The notes under the pieces were generated by a model. That model did not search any database. It had not been told where the DNA came from and was given only the letters and a program-made list of their open reading frames with translations. Both the position numbers and the translations under genes were made by a program. From NCBI RefSeq assembly GCF_001425175.1, contig NZ_LMDV01000001.1, forward strand, positions 889,454-953,453: DNA of 64,000 bases, in the 5' to 3' direction. Source of the DNA: Nocardioides sp. Root1257 (GTDB taxonomy: Bacteria > Actinomycetota > Actinomycetes > Propionibacteriales > Nocardioidaceae). This document shows, in pieces, positions 44,617 through 54,111 of the stretch. Within the stretch, counting starts at the first letter, position 1. Every line of letters starts with the position of its first letter.

Positions 44617-45744
44617 TCAGCCGAGCAGCGCGTCGACGAACGCGCTGGGCTCGAACGGCGCGAGGTCGTCGGCACCCTCGCCGAGGCCGACCAGCTTGAC
44701 CGGGACGCCCAGCTCGCGCTGCACCTGGACGACGATGCCGCCCTTGGCCGAGCCGTCGAGCTTGGTGAGCACGATGCCCGTCACGTCGGCGACCTCGCTG
44801 AAGACCCGGGCCTGGATGAGGCCGTTCTGACCGGTCGTCGCGTCGAGCACGAGCAGCACCTCGGTCACCGGTGCCTGCTTCTCGATCACCCGCTTCACCT
44901 TGCCGAGCTCGTCCATCAGGCCGGCCTTGTTCTGGAGTCGTCCGGCGGTGTCGACGATGACCGTGTCGGCGCCGGTTTCCACGCCCTCCTTGACCGCCTC
45001 GAAGGCGACGCTGGCGGGGTCGGTGCCCTCCGGACCGCGGACGACGTCGACGCCGACCCGCTCGCCCCAGGTGGCCAGCTGCTCGACGGCAGCGGCGCGG
45101 AACGTGTCCGCTGCGCCCAGTACGACGGAGCGCTCCTCGGCCACCAGGATCCGCGAGAGCTTGCCGACCGTGGTGGTCTTGCCGGAGCCGTTGACCCCGA
45201 CGACCAGCACGACGCCGGGCAGGCCGTCCGTGCCGCTCACCTGGAGCCGCCGGTCCATCCCGGCGTCCACGAGCGCGAGCAGCTCCTCGCGGAGCACGGT
45301 GCGCGGGTCCTCGGAGCTGCCCTCGACGCGCAGCCGGGTGCGCAGCCTCTCGACCAGCTCCTGGGTCGGGGCGACGCCGACGTCGGCGGTGATCAGGGTG
45401 TCCTCGATCGACTCCCAGGTGTCCTCGTCCAGGCGGTCGCGCGAGAGCAGGGCGAGCAGGCCGCGCCCGAGGCCGCTCTGCGAGCCCGCGAGCCGCTGCC
45501 GCAGCCGGACCAGCCGGGAGGCCGTGCCCTCGGGCTTCTCCAGCGTCGGAGCGACCTCGGCCGGCACCTCGATCGCCGGTTCCGCCACGTCGGCGTCGGT
45601 CGGCGGCGGGACGACGACGTCCGGCGCGGGCGCCGCGGGCGGCACCGACTTGCGCCGGCTCGAGACGGTGAGGCCGACGACGACCGCGATGAGCGCGACC
45701 GCCACCAGGGCGATCACGACGATGAGGAGCAGCGTCGCGTTCAT
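44617..45744 (-). CDS. ftsY: Signal recognition particle receptor FtsY
   Basis: 375 residues. An N-terminal membrane helix ([20 protein letters not shown]) anchors the protein, followed by an acidic/proline linker ([20 protein letters not shown]) and the NG domain: [38 protein letters not shown] and [14 protein letters not shown]. It receives Ffh-bound ribosomes at the membrane. The integral helix is typical of actinobacterial FtsY. It is followed by amtB on the same strand, with a promoter region between. Confidence 0.97.
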   Translation of the reverse strand: MNATLLLIVVIALVAVALIAVVVGLTVSSRRKSVPPAAPAPDVVVPPPTDADVAEPAIEVPAEVAPTLEKPEGTASRLVRLRQRLAGSQSGLGRGLLALLSRDRLDEDTWESIEDTLITADVGVAPTQELVERLRTRLRVEGSSEDPRTVLREELLALVDAGMDRRLQVSGTDGLPGVVLVVGVNGSGKTTTVGKLSRILVAEERSVVLGAADTFRAAAVEQLATWGERVGVDVVRGPEGTDPASVAFEAVKEGVETGADTVIVDTAGRLQNKAGLMDELGKVKRVIEKQAPVTEVLLVLDATTGQNGLIQARVFSEVADVTGIVLTKLDGSAKGGIVVQVQRELGVPVKLVGLGEGADDLAPFEPSAFVDALLG

Positions 45745-45778
45745 GGCTCAATCCAACCAGAGGAGGACGGCCGGTCGG

Positions 45779-45997
45779 TCAGCGGCGGCGCTCGGAGTCC
45801 TCGTACTCGGCGTCGAAGCCGAAGATCTTCTGCTCCTGCTCCTCGATGACCGGAGCCGCGTCGGCGGCCTTGGCCATCGCGTCGCCGAGCCAGGGCGCCG
45901 CGGGCATCCGCTCGCCGCGGTGCGGATAGGCGGCGTACGCCGCCACCAGACCGGCGACGACCAGGATCAGCACCATCACGACCACGATTGCGAGCAC
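45779..45997 (-). CDS. Small single-helix membrane protein upstream of ftsY
   Basis: 72 residues, function unknown. GTG 45997 opens directly into a membrane helix (LAIVVVMVLILVVAGLVAAY), followed by a short basic turn (YPHRGERMP) and an acidic helix (EEQEQKIFGFDAEYEDSERR). It ends 34 bases before ftsY and may share its transcript. A comparable small protein often lies between smc and ftsY in related genomes; no role is known. Confidence 0.65.
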   Translation of the reverse strand: MLAIVVVMVLILVVAGLVAAYAAYPHRGERMPAAPWLGDAMAKAADAAPVIEEQEQKIFGFDAEYEDSERRR

Positions 45998-46164
45998 GCG
46001 CGAACCTCCCGAGAGAACCAGACAGCCACACGACTACCCGTTCTCCCACCGTGCCACACGGGTCGGGCCGGTCCGGCATCGCCGCGCGCGGGTGTTCTAC
46101 GATCCCGGTTGATCCGCACCTGGTTCCCACGGCGCCTCCACGTCGACGATCGGAAGAACTCAAC

Positions 46165-47088
46165 ATGCGCATGCGCTGGCTCGCACTCGGCGGTGGCCTC
46201 GGCTGGCTGGCCCTGGTCCTGATCGTCGCCCTCCTCTCCGACCTCGGAGCCGGGAGCGCCGTGCTCTTCGCCGCCCTGGGCCTGATGGTCGTCGCCGGCC
46301 TCGTCTACGTGCAGTCGATCCCGGCCCGCATCACGACCGCGGCCGACGGGGTCCGCTCGGCGCTGCCGGCGAAGGACGCCCCGGTCTCCGCCACGTTCGA
46401 CGACGAGGTCCTGGCCCAGGTGACCACCGCCGTCACCGGCGCCGTCGTCCCCGAGCTCAAGCGCACCTTCCGCCAGGTCGAGGCGCTGCACAACCTCTAC
46501 GCGATGATCGACATCGAGCACGCGCTCCCGGCCTCCCGCGGGTGGCCGGCCTCCCCCGACCTGCTGCTCCTCCTGGTCGATCTGGTCGACCGGCACCGCC
46601 CCCGCCTCGTCGTGGAGTGCGGCAGCGGCCTCTCGACGCTGTGCCTGGCCCTGGCGATGCGGCGCTTCGGGATCGAGGGCAAGGTCATCGCGCTCGAGCA
46701 CCTGGAGGAGTACGCCGAGCAGACCCGCGAGCTCCTGAGGCGTCACGGCGTGGACGACCTCGCCGAGGTGCGCACCGCTCCGCTCCAGCGGCTCGCCGTG
46801 GGCGGTCTCTCGGTCGAGTGGTACGCACGCGACGCGTGGCAGGACCTCGCCGGGGTCGACCTGCTCTTCGTCGACGGTCCGCCGAGCGCGGCCTCCCCGC
46901 ACGCGCGCTACCCCGCGGTGCCGCTGTTCGCCGAGCGCCTGACACCCGGTGCCCACGTGGTGCTCGACGACTTCCAGCGCCCGGAGGAGCGCGACGTCGT
47001 GAAGCGCTGGCGGCGCGAGCTCGGCGACCGGATCACGCTCGAGCGTGTCCCTCTCGAGAAGGGTGCCGCGCTGCTCACCCTCGCGTGA
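46165..47088 (+). CDS. Membrane-anchored class I SAM-dependent methyltransferase-like protein
   Basis: 307 residues. Two N-terminal membrane helices (LALGGGLGWLALVLIVALL and AGSAVLFAALGLMVVAGLVY) precede a Rossmann methyltransferase domain with LVVECGSGLSTLCLALAMRR (motif I, about 149-168), VIALEHLEEYAEQTRELL and VDLLFVDGPPSAASPHARYP. The arrangement resembles the Methyltransf_24-type domains found in glycan or lipid modification loci. The substrate is unknown. Its last 14 bases overlap the convergent thioesterase gene. Confidence 0.8.
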   Translation: MRMRWLALGGGLGWLALVLIVALLSDLGAGSAVLFAALGLMVVAGLVYVQSIPARITTAADGVRSALPAKDAPVSATFDDEVLAQVTTAVTGAVVPELKRTFRQVEALHNLYAMIDIEHALPASRGWPASPDLLLLLVDLVDRHRPRLVVECGSGLSTLCLALAMRRFGIEGKVIALEHLEEYAEQTRELLRRHGVDDLAEVRTAPLQRLAVGGLSVEWYARDAWQDLAGVDLLFVDGPPSAASPHARYPAVPLFAERLTPGAHVVLDDFQRPEERDVVKRWRRELGDRITLERVPLEKGAALLTLA

Positions 47089-47518
47089 GCAGGAGCGGCT
47101 CCACCGCCGCGCGGATCACGTCGGGCATCGGCGTGGACGGTCGCGCCGGGTCGGTGTTGTCGACGTACACGTGCACGAAGCGACCCTCCGCGGCCGCCTC
47201 GTCACCGGGCCCCTGGAAGAGACCGATCCGGTAGATGATGCTCGACGTACCGACCTTGTCCACGACGAGGCCGGTCTCGATCGGCGCCGGGAAGCCGATC
47301 TCGCGGAAGTAGCGGCACGACGTCTCAGCGACCACGCCGATCTGGGGCAGCGTGCGGACGTTAACACCGGTCGCCTCGTAGAGGTGCGCGTTCACGGCGG
47401 TGTCGAAGAGCTCGTAGTAGGTCGCGTTGTTGAGGTGGCCGTAGGCGTCGTCGTCGCGCCACCGGGTCGTGACGGTGCGCCACGCGACGTAGTCGGCGCG
47501 GGTCGGCCTGTCCCCCAC
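47075..47518 (-). CDS. 4-hydroxybenzoyl-CoA-type (hotdog) acyl-CoA thioesterase
   Basis: 147 residues. The hotdog motif VTTRWRDDDAYGHLNNATYYELFDTA carries the catalytic Asp-x-x-GH-x-NN pattern of the 4HBT/YbgC family (quoted here in two parts: TRWRDDDAYGHLNN and ATYYELFDTA). It hydrolyses acyl-CoA thioesters in the cytoplasm; the acyl group is not known. The start GTG 47518 shares one base with the smc stop (TAGTG), so it is probably co-transcribed with and coupled to smc. Confidence 0.87.
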   Translation of the reverse strand: MGDRPTRADYVAWRTVTTRWRDDDAYGHLNNATYYELFDTAVNAHLYEATGVNVRTLPQIGVVAETSCRYFREIGFPAPIETGLVVDKVGTSSIIYRIGLFQGPGDEAAAEGRFVHVYVDNTDPARPSTPMPDVIRAAVEPLLLTRG

Positions 47519-50500
47519 TACGCCGACTCGGCCTCGCGCAGCCGCTGGCTGATCACCGCGGAGACGCCGTCGCCGCGCATGGTCACGCCGTAGAGCGCGT
47601 CGCCGACCTCCATGGTCCGCTTCTGGTGGGTGATGACGAGCAGCTGCGAGTTCTCGCGCAGCTCCTCGTAGATCTCCAGCAGGCGGCCGAGGTTGGTGTC
47701 GTCGAGCGCGGCCTCGACCTCGTCGAGGATGTAGAACGGCGACGGTCGGGCCTTGAACAGCGCGACCAGGAAGCACACGGCCACGAGCGAGCGCTCGCCA
47801 CCGGAGAGCAGCGAGAGCCGCTTGACCTTCTTGCCGGCCGGCCGGGCCTCGACCTCGATGCCGGTGTTGAGCATGTCGTCGGGCGTCGTCAGCACCAGGC
47901 GGCCCTCGCCGCCCGGGAACAGCCGCGAGAAGGTCGCGTCGAAGGCGGTGCTCACGTCGGCGTACGCCTCGGTGAAGACCTGCTCGACCCGCTGGTCGAC
48001 CTCGTGGACGATGTCGAGGAGGTCCTTGCGGGTGCGCTTGAGGTCCTCGAGCTGCTCGGTGAGGAACTTGTGCCGCTCCTCCATCGCCGAGAACTCCTCG
48101 AGCGCCAGCGGGTTGACCCGGCCGAGCTCGCGCAGCGAGCGCTCTGCGGTGCGCAGCCGCTTGGCCTGCTCGTCGCGGACGTACGGCGTGGGCTCCGGCG
48201 TCTCCTCGCCGTCGGGAACCTCGCCGCTGAACGGCACGAGCTGGTCGGGGCCGTAGTCGGCGACCAGGCCGTCGCCGTCGAGGCCGAGCTCCTCCAGCGC
48301 GCGCTCCTCGAGCTGGTCGATGCGCATCCGCTGCTGGGTGCGGGCCATCTCGTCGCGGTGCACCGAGTTGACCAGCTCGTCGTGCTCCTTGCCGAGGTCG
48401 CGCAGGGCCGCGCGGACGTCGCGCAGCTGCTGCTCGCGCCCGCTGCGGGACTGCTCCACCGCCGACCGCGCCTCGGCGGCCCGGTGGACGGAGACCTCCA
48501 GCCGGCTGAGCACGTAGGCGACCGCGAGCCCGACCGCCTCGGCGGCCCGGCCCTCGCGGATCATCCGCTCACGGCGCTCGGCGGCCCGGGCGCGGGCGTC
48601 GCGCTCCTTCTCCGCCGCGCGGAGGAGCGAGTCGGCGCGGCCGTGGAGGGCGCGGGACCGCTCCTCCGAGGTGCGCAGCGCGAGGCGAGCGTCCATCTCG
48701 CCCTGCCGGGCGGCGCGGGCCGCCTCGGTGAGCTGCTCGCGCGCCGTCGTGTCGGGCTCGGCCTCGGGCGCGTCCTCGGCGGCAGCGAGACGGGTCTCCA
48801 GGTCGGTCAGACCGGCGACGGCCTGGACCCGGGCCTCCTCGGCCTTCTCGATCGCCTGGGTGAGCCGCTCGGCCTCGCCGCGGGCGGCGCGCGCCTGGGA
48901 GCCGTACTGGCCCAGCTCCTCGGCGACCGCGGCCAGGGTCGCGTCGGACTCGTGCAGCTTGGCCAGGGCGACGTCGACCCGCTTGCGGGCGTCGAGGCGC
49001 TCGCTCTCCAGGCGGGACATGTCGAAGCCGAGCCGCTCCGAGGCGGCGACGGCCTCGGCGAGCTGCTCGGCAGCCTCGTCGACCGCCGCCTGGATCTCGA
49101 TCAGGCTCGGCTGGCTGCTGGAGCCGCCGGAGGCGAAGTGGGCGCCGATCAGGTCACCCTCGCGGGTCACCGCGGTGAGGTCGGGCTGCGCGTCGACGAG
49201 CGCGCGGGCGGCGTCGAGGTCGTCGACGACGGCGACCTTGACGAGCAGCCGGGTGAGGGCGGCACGGACGGTGTCGGGGCAGTCCACGACGTCGGCGGCG
49301 TACGTCGCGCTCGCCGGCAGCGTCGGCCAGTCGTCGCGGGGCTGGGCGGGGCCGCCACCGAGGAGCATCCCGGCGCGGCCGAGGTCGGCGCCCCGGAGGT
49401 GCCCGATCGCGCGCACGGCGGCGTCGGCGTCGGCGACGGCCACAGCGTCCGCGGCCGAGCCGAGGGCCTGGGCGACAGCGGTCTCGTAGCCGCTGCGCAC
49501 GGAGACCAGGGCGGCCACCGAGCCGAGCAGCCCGGAGATGTCCTCGCTGGCCGCGAGCAGCGCGCCGGCGCCGTCCTTGCGGTTGAGGCCGAGCTCGAGG
49601 GCGTCCTTGCGGGCGGCCAGGCCGGTGCGGTCGCGGTCGGCCTGGAGCGCCTCGTCGCGGGCCTTCGCCAGTCGGTCCTCGATGTCGTCGAGGGCGTTGG
49701 TCGCTGCCTCGTGCTCGGCGTCGAGGCCCTCCTCACCGGCGTCGAGGCCGGCGACCCGGGTCTCGAGCGAGGTGAAGTCGCGCTGGGCGCGGTCGGCGCG
49801 GGCGACGGCCTCCTCGCGGGCGAGGCTGAGGCGGCCGACCTCCTCGTCGGCGGCGGTCGCGCGGGAGCGGAGCGTGTTGACCTGACCGTGCAACCGGGCG
49901 AGGCCCTCGCGACGGTCGGCGGCGGCGCGCTGGAGCGCCGCGATCTTGCGGTCCTCCTCGGCGGCCGCGTCCTCAGCTGTACGCCGTGCGGTCACCGCCT
50001 CCTCGAGCGCCACCCGGTGGGCGTCGACCTCCGCGGTGATCCGCTGCTCCTGCTCGCGGACCTGGGCCGCCTCCGCCTCGAGCTGCTCGGGGTCGCGCCC
50101 GGAGCGCGCCTCCTCGACGTCCGCGGTGCCCGCGGCGTTGCGGACCCGCTCGGCCGCCAGCGACTGGGTGCCCCGGAGGCGCTCGCGCAGCCCGGACAGC
50201 GCGAACCACGTCTCCTGCGCCCGGGCCAGCGCCGGCAGGTCCTCGCGCAGCGCTGCCTCGAGCGCCGCCTCCTGCTCGCGGCTGCGGGCGACCTCGGCCT
50301 CGACCTGCTCGCGGCGCGCGACCAGGATCGACTCGTCGGCCATCTCCTGCTGGAGCGAGGCGCGCGCGGTCATCAGGTCGTCGGCGAGCAGGCGGGCGCG
50401 GGCGTCGCGCACGTCGGCCTGGACCGTCGCGGCGCGGCGGGCGACCTCGGCCTGCCGACCGAGCGGCTTGAGCTGGCGCCGGATCTCGACCAGCAGGTCG

Positions 50501-51075
50501 TTGAGCCGGGTCAGGTTGCCCTCGGTGGAGTCGAGCTTGCGGAGCGCCTTCTCCTTGCGCTTGCGGTGCTTGAGGACGCCCGCGGCCTCCTCGATGAAGC
50601 CGCGGCGGTCCTCGGGGGTCGCGTGCAGGATCGTGTCGAGCTGGCCCTGGCCGACGATCACGTGCATCTCGCGGCCGATGCCGGAGTCGGAGAGCAGCTC
50701 CTGGACGTCCAGCAGTCGGCACGGGTTGCCGTTGATGGCGTACTCGGACCCGCCGCTGCGGAACATCGTCCGGCTGATCGTGACCTCGGTGTACTCGATC
50801 GGCAGGGCGCCGTCGGAGTTGTCGATGGTCAGCACGACCTCGGCGCGGCCGAGCGGCGGGCGCCCCGACGTGCCGGCGAAGATGACGTCCTCCATCTTGC
50901 CGCCGCGCAGCGACTTGGCGCCCTGCTCGCCCATCACCCAGGCGAGGGCGTCGACGACGTTCGACTTGCCGGAGCCGTTGGGCCCGACGATGCAGGTGAT
51001 GCCCGGCTCGAGCTGGAGCGTGGTCGCCGAGGCGAAGGACTTGAACCCCTTGAGGGTCAGGCTCTTCAGGTACAA
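47518..51075 (-). CDS. smc: Chromosome segregation ATPase SMC
   Basis: 1185 residues. The N-terminal Walker A is GPNGSGKSNVVDALAWVMGE (31-50). Coiled coils flank a central hinge (about 500-650, GLLGSVAALVSVRSGYETAV and VVDCPDTVRAALTRLLVKVA). The C-terminal ABC signature LLSGGERSLVAVCF and Walker B FYILDEVEAALDD are intact. SMC with ScpA/B compacts and segregates the chromosome. The start is taken as TTG 51075 (YLKSLTLKGFKSF is the family N-terminus), because GGGAG lies at ideal spacing; ATG 51102, nine codons earlier, would add an unconserved MTSYCWEHA. Confidence 0.96.
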   Translation of the reverse strand: MYLKSLTLKGFKSFASATTLQLEPGITCIVGPNGSGKSNVVDALAWVMGEQGAKSLRGGKMEDVIFAGTSGRPPLGRAEVVLTIDNSDGALPIEYTEVTISRTMFRSGGSEYAINGNPCRLLDVQELLSDSGIGREMHVIVGQGQLDTILHATPEDRRGFIEEAAGVLKHRKRKEKALRKLDSTEGNLTRLNDLLVEIRRQLKPLGRQAEVARRAATVQADVRDARARLLADDLMTARASLQQEMADESILVARREQVEAEVARSREQEAALEAALREDLPALARAQETWFALSGLRERLRGTQSLAAERVRNAAGTADVEEARSGRDPEQLEAEAAQVREQEQRITAEVDAHRVALEEAVTARRTAEDAAAEEDRKIAALQRAAADRREGLARLHGQVNTLRSRATAADEEVGRLSLAREEAVARADRAQRDFTSLETRVAGLDAGEEGLDAEHEAATNALDDIEDRLAKARDEALQADRDRTGLAARKDALELGLNRKDGAGALLAASEDISGLLGSVAALVSVRSGYETAVAQALGSAADAVAVADADAAVRAIGHLRGADLGRAGMLLGGGPAQPRDDWPTLPASATYAADVVDCPDTVRAALTRLLVKVAVVDDLDAARALVDAQPDLTAVTREGDLIGAHFASGGSSSQPSLIEIQAAVDEAAEQLAEAVAASERLGFDMSRLESERLDARKRVDVALAKLHESDATLAAVAEELGQYGSQARAARGEAERLTQAIEKAEEARVQAVAGLTDLETRLAAAEDAPEAEPDTTAREQLTEAARAARQGEMDARLALRTSEERSRALHGRADSLLRAAEKERDARARAAERRERMIREGRAAEAVGLAVAYVLSRLEVSVHRAAEARSAVEQSRSGREQQLRDVRAALRDLGKEHDELVNSVHRDEMARTQQRMRIDQLEERALEELGLDGDGLVADYGPDQLVPFSGEVPDGEETPEPTPYVRDEQAKRLRTAERSLRELGRVNPLALEEFSAMEERHKFLTEQLEDLKRTRKDLLDIVHEVDQRVEQVFTEAYADVSTAFDATFSRLFPGGEGRLVLTTPDDMLNTGIEVEARPAGKKVKRLSLLSGGERSLVAVCFLVALFKARPSPFYILDEVEAALDDTNLGRLLEIYEELRENSQLLVITHQKRTMEVGDALYGVTMRGDGVSAVISQRLREAESA

Positions 51076-51206
51076 CGCATGCTCCCAGCAGTAGGACGTC
51101 AACTCAGGACTGAGGACGAAGGCTATGACGTCGCTCGTGCACAGCCGGCCTAGGGGGGAAGCTCAGCGAGGCTCACCCTACCCGGAGGCATCCCCGATCC
51201 GTGGCA

Positions 51207-51965
51207 TCACCGGTAGGTGTCCGACACGGCGCGCAGCCCGGCGACCAGCACGGCGATCCCGAACTCGAACCGGTCGTCGCCGTCGCCCGCCGTCATCACC
51301 GCGGCCATGCTGGTGACCAGCGGGAACTCCGCGGCCGGCAGCGCCTCCATCATCGCGCGCAGCTGCTCGTCGATGGCGGGGTGGTCGGGCTCCTCGCCGG
51401 GCGGGGTGCTGTTGGCGCGCTGGACCCAGATCGCCTCCTCCACGGCGATCGCGCTGACGTACGCCGCCGCGAGGTCGCAGAACCAGGCCGATGCCTGGGG
51501 CGAGATCCCGCCCGCGTCGCAGATCGCGAGCAGGCCCTCCATCGTGCGCAGCGCCCCCGTCCCGGACGGGATCATCCCGATGGCGGCGCGAGCGGATCCG
51601 GGGTGTCGCCGGTAGAGCGCGAGCATGTCGCGCATGACCTGCCGGAGCTGCTCGTCCCAGCGGCCGGGGTCGGGCGCGGGGACGACCAGCTCGGCGCTGA
51701 TCCGGTCGAGGACGAGCTGGTCGACCTCCTCCTTGCTGGCGACGTGCGCGTAGAGCGAGGCGGGGCCGGTGTCGAGCGCCTTGGCGAGCGAGCGCATCGA
51801 CACGGCGTCGTACCCCTGCTCGGCCATCAGGTCCATGGCGGCGTCGACGATCCGCTCGACCGTGAGCCGCTCCTTGGGCGAGCTCGGCCCGGGCTCACCG
51901 GGCAGCGTCACCCGGATCCGCACGGGCCCGGCCCGCCAGGACTTCTCGCGCTTCCCGTCCGTCAT
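51207..51965 (-). CDS. TetR-family transcriptional repressor
   Basis: 252 residues. The helix-turn-helix is at about 30-75 (TVERIVDAAMDLMAEQGYDA, VSMRSLAKALDTGPASLYAH), followed by a TetR_C-type ligand domain. It is read divergently from a DHA2 drug exporter across 50 bases packed with a repeated operator, the standard self-regulated efflux arrangement. ATG 51965 is used; the longer frame lies inside the operator region. The inducer is unknown. Confidence 0.92.
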   Translation of the reverse strand: MTDGKREKSWRAGPVRIRVTLPGEPGPSSPKERLTVERIVDAAMDLMAEQGYDAVSMRSLAKALDTGPASLYAHVASKEEVDQLVLDRISAELVVPAPDPGRWDEQLRQVMRDMLALYRRHPGSARAAIGMIPSGTGALRTMEGLLAICDAGGISPQASAWFCDLAAAYVSAIAVEEAIWVQRANSTPPGEEPDHPAIDEQLRAMMEALPAAEFPLVTSMAAVMTAGDGDDRFEFGIAVLVAGLRAVSDTYR

Positions 51966-51967
51966 GA

Positions 51968-52034
51968 CGAACACTGTACTTGACACGAACAGTGTTCGGG
52001 TTTAGAACACTGTTCGTGACTACGAACACCGTTC
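51968..52034. promoter_or_regulatory. Four-copy palindromic operator between tetR and the DHA2 exporter
   Basis: GAACAsTGTTC-type dyads occur at 51987-51997 (GAACAGTGTTC), 52005-52015 (GAACACTGTTC) and 52024-52034 (GAACACCGTTC, one mismatch), with a fourth, degenerate copy at 51969-51979 (GAACACTGTAC). Centres are spaced 18-19 bases apart, almost two helical turns, so TetR dimers could bind side by side. A TTGACA-like -35 (51980-51985) lies inside. Confidence 0.85.
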
Positions 52035-53449
52035 GCACCCCGGACCTGTACGACGAGCGCGGCTACCGCTTCCGCTGGATGGTGATGGCGGTGGTGATCA
52101 TCGCCGACGTCATGGACCTGCTCGACGCGACGATCGCCAACCTCGCCGGGCCGTCCATCCGCGAGGACCTCGGCGGCAGCGCCAGCACCCTGCAGTGGGT
52201 GCTCGCGGCGTACACGATGTCGTTCGCGATCGGCCTGGTCGTCTCCGCCCGGGCCGGCGACCTGGTCGGCCGCAAGCGGATGTTCGTGATCGGCATGGTC
52301 GGCTTCACGGTCGCCTCGCTGCTGTGCGGCCTGGCCCCGACGGCCGGCCTGCTGATCGCCTTCCGGGTGCTGCAGGGCCTCTTCGGTGCGGTGATGATCC
52401 CCCAGGGCCTCGCGATGGTGAAGCAGTCCTTCGCCCCCGAGGACCTGCAGAAGGCGTTCATCCCGTTCGGCCCGATCATGGGCCTCTCCGCCGTCCTCGG
52501 CCCGATCCTCGCCGGCGTGCTGCTCGACGCCGACCTCTTCGGCACCGGCTGGCGGATGATCTTCCTGATCAACGTGCCGATCGGCCTGGTCGGCGCCGTC
52601 CTCGCCTGGCGCTACCTGCCCGACGTGCCGCGCAACCCGGAGGCCCGCCTCGACCCGCTCGGCGCGGTGCTGCTCACCGCTGCGTCGGCGCTGCTGATCT
52701 ACCCGCTGGTGCAGGGCCGCGAGCACGACTGGCCGTGGTGGTGCTTCGCGATGATGGCGGCCTCGGCCGTCGTGTTCGGGCTGTTCGTGCTCAGCGAGCG
52801 CCGCAGCGCGCACCCCGTGATCGAGCCGTCCCTCTTCACCCACCGCGGGTACGTCGCCGGCGTCACCTTCATCGGCGTCTTCTTCGTCGCGATGTCCGGC
52901 ACGATGCTGGTCGTCAACCTCTTCCTTCAGCTCGGGCTCGGCTTCGAGCCGCTGCGGACGGGCGTGACGATGACGCCCTGGGCGCTCGGCATGGCGATCG
53001 GCGCCGCCGCCTCGGGAGCGGCCCTCGGGCCGAAGTTCGGGCGCCGGGTCCTGCATGCCGGACTGCTCATCTCGGCGGCCGGCATGGCCTGGCTCGCCTG
53101 GACGATCGGCGGCGCGGACGCGTCGCTCAGCGGCTGGGACCTGGCGCCGATGACGCTGCTGGCCGGGTTCGGCTCGGGCCTGATCTTCGCCCCGCTCTTC
53201 GACATCATCCTGTCCGACCTCGACGACCGGGAGGTCGGCACCGGCTCGGGCGTGCTCAACGCGGTGCAGCAGTTCGCGGGGGCGCTCGGCGTCGCCCTGC
53301 TGGGCACGCTCCTCCTCGAGTGGATCCCCGAGGACGGCTGGTTCGAGGCGACCCGGTCGATCCTCTGGGTGACCATCGGCTGCTACGCGCTGGCCTTCGC
53401 CGCCGTCTTCCTGCTCCCCCGGTTCGCCCGCGAGGGCGTCGGCGAGTAG
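52016..53449 (+). CDS. DHA2-type MFS multidrug exporter
   Basis: 477 residues with 14 predicted membrane helices. MFS signatures include LDATIANLAGPSIREDL (motif D1), ARAGDLVGRKRMFVIGM (motif A) and LQGLFGAVMIPQGLAMV; the 14-helix length and MGLSAVLGPILAGVL (motif C) define the EmrB/QacA antiporters. It exports toxic lipophilic compounds using the proton gradient. The likely start GTG 52016 lies within the operator array with no Shine-Dalgarno, so the transcript may be leaderless. It is controlled by the divergent TetR gene. Confidence 0.92.
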   Translation: MTTNTVRTPDLYDERGYRFRWMVMAVVIIADVMDLLDATIANLAGPSIREDLGGSASTLQWVLAAYTMSFAIGLVVSARAGDLVGRKRMFVIGMVGFTVASLLCGLAPTAGLLIAFRVLQGLFGAVMIPQGLAMVKQSFAPEDLQKAFIPFGPIMGLSAVLGPILAGVLLDADLFGTGWRMIFLINVPIGLVGAVLAWRYLPDVPRNPEARLDPLGAVLLTAASALLIYPLVQGREHDWPWWCFAMMAASAVVFGLFVLSERRSAHPVIEPSLFTHRGYVAGVTFIGVFFVAMSGTMLVVNLFLQLGLGFEPLRTGVTMTPWALGMAIGAAASGAALGPKFGRRVLHAGLLISAAGMAWLAWTIGGADASLSGWDLAPMTLLAGFGSGLIFAPLFDIILSDLDDREVGTGSGVLNAVQQFAGALGVALLGTLLLEWIPEDGWFEATRSILWVTIGCYALAFAAVFLLPRFAREGVGE

Positions 53450-53469
53450 CCCGCCCTAGGGTCTGTCTC

Positions 53470-54111
53470 GTGGAGCTCCTCGGAACCGGCCGCGACGCCG
53501 ACGTCTTCGCCCTCGGCCCCGACCGCGTGCTGCGCCGCAGCCGCGACGGGCGCAGCAGCGAGCGGGAGGCCGGGCTGATGCGGCAGCTCGTCGACCTCGG
53601 CTACCCGCTCCCCCGGGTCCACTCCGCGGCAGGCCCCGAGCTCGTCATGGACCGGGTCGACGGCCCGACCCTCGGCGAGGCGCTGCTGATCGGAGCGGTC
53701 GACGCGAGCCACGGCGCCGGGCTGCTGGCCGGGCTGCACCGCGACCTGCACGACCTGGCGTGGCCCGGGGCCGGCCCGGGCGAGTGCCTCGTGCACCTGG
53801 ACCTGCACCCGCTCAACGTCATCCTCACCGCGTCCGGGCCGGTCCTCATCGACTGGACCAACGCCCGGGTCGGGCGGGCCGGGCTCGACGTCGCGGTCAC
53901 GGTCCTCGTGCTGGTCCAGGTCGGGCTCGCCGACGACGCGCTGCGCGAGGTGCTGCTGCCGTTCACCGAGGAGTTCGCGGCCCGGGCCGCCACGCCGTAC
54001 GCCGCGGAGCTGGCGGAGGCGACCGCCTTCCGCCGGGCCAACCCGCACCAGACCGAGGACGAGGCGGCACGCTTCGACGAGGCGGTCGAGATCACCCGAC
54101 GCTGGGCCTAG
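53470..54111 (+). CDS. Small aminoglycoside-phosphotransferase-fold kinase
   Basis: 213 residues with the APH/choline-kinase core: LGTGRDADVFALGPDRVLRR is an abbreviated ATP loop, VHLDLHPLNVIL is the Brenner motif (catalytic Asp and Asn), and VLIDWTNARVG carries the metal-binding Asp. It is short for the family. The substrate could be a small alcohol, sugar or drug; resistance cannot be claimed. GTG 53470 lies 20 bases after the exporter stop, suggesting one operon. Its stop overlaps the convergent MFS stop by four bases. Confidence 0.82.
   Translation: MELLGTGRDADVFALGPDRVLRRSRDGRSSEREAGLMRQLVDLGYPLPRVHSAAGPELVMDRVDGPTLGEALLIGAVDASHGAGLLAGLHRDLHDLAWPGAGPGECLVHLDLHPLNVILTASGPVLIDWTNARVGRAGLDVAVTVLVLVQVGLADDALREVLLPFTEEFAARAATPYAAELAEATAFRRANPHQTEDEAARFDEAVEITRRWA

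Noticed and set aside
47626..51153. A plus-strand open frame of over 1,100 codons opposite smc
   Set aside because: It is the complement of smc codons in a high-GC genome; its translation is low-complexity (Gly/Leu/Val/Asp runs) with no domain, while the minus frame is a complete SMC.
53470..54111. Aminoglycoside-resistance kinase
   Set aside because: Only the general APH-fold motifs are present and the protein is short; resistance cannot be read from the sequence.
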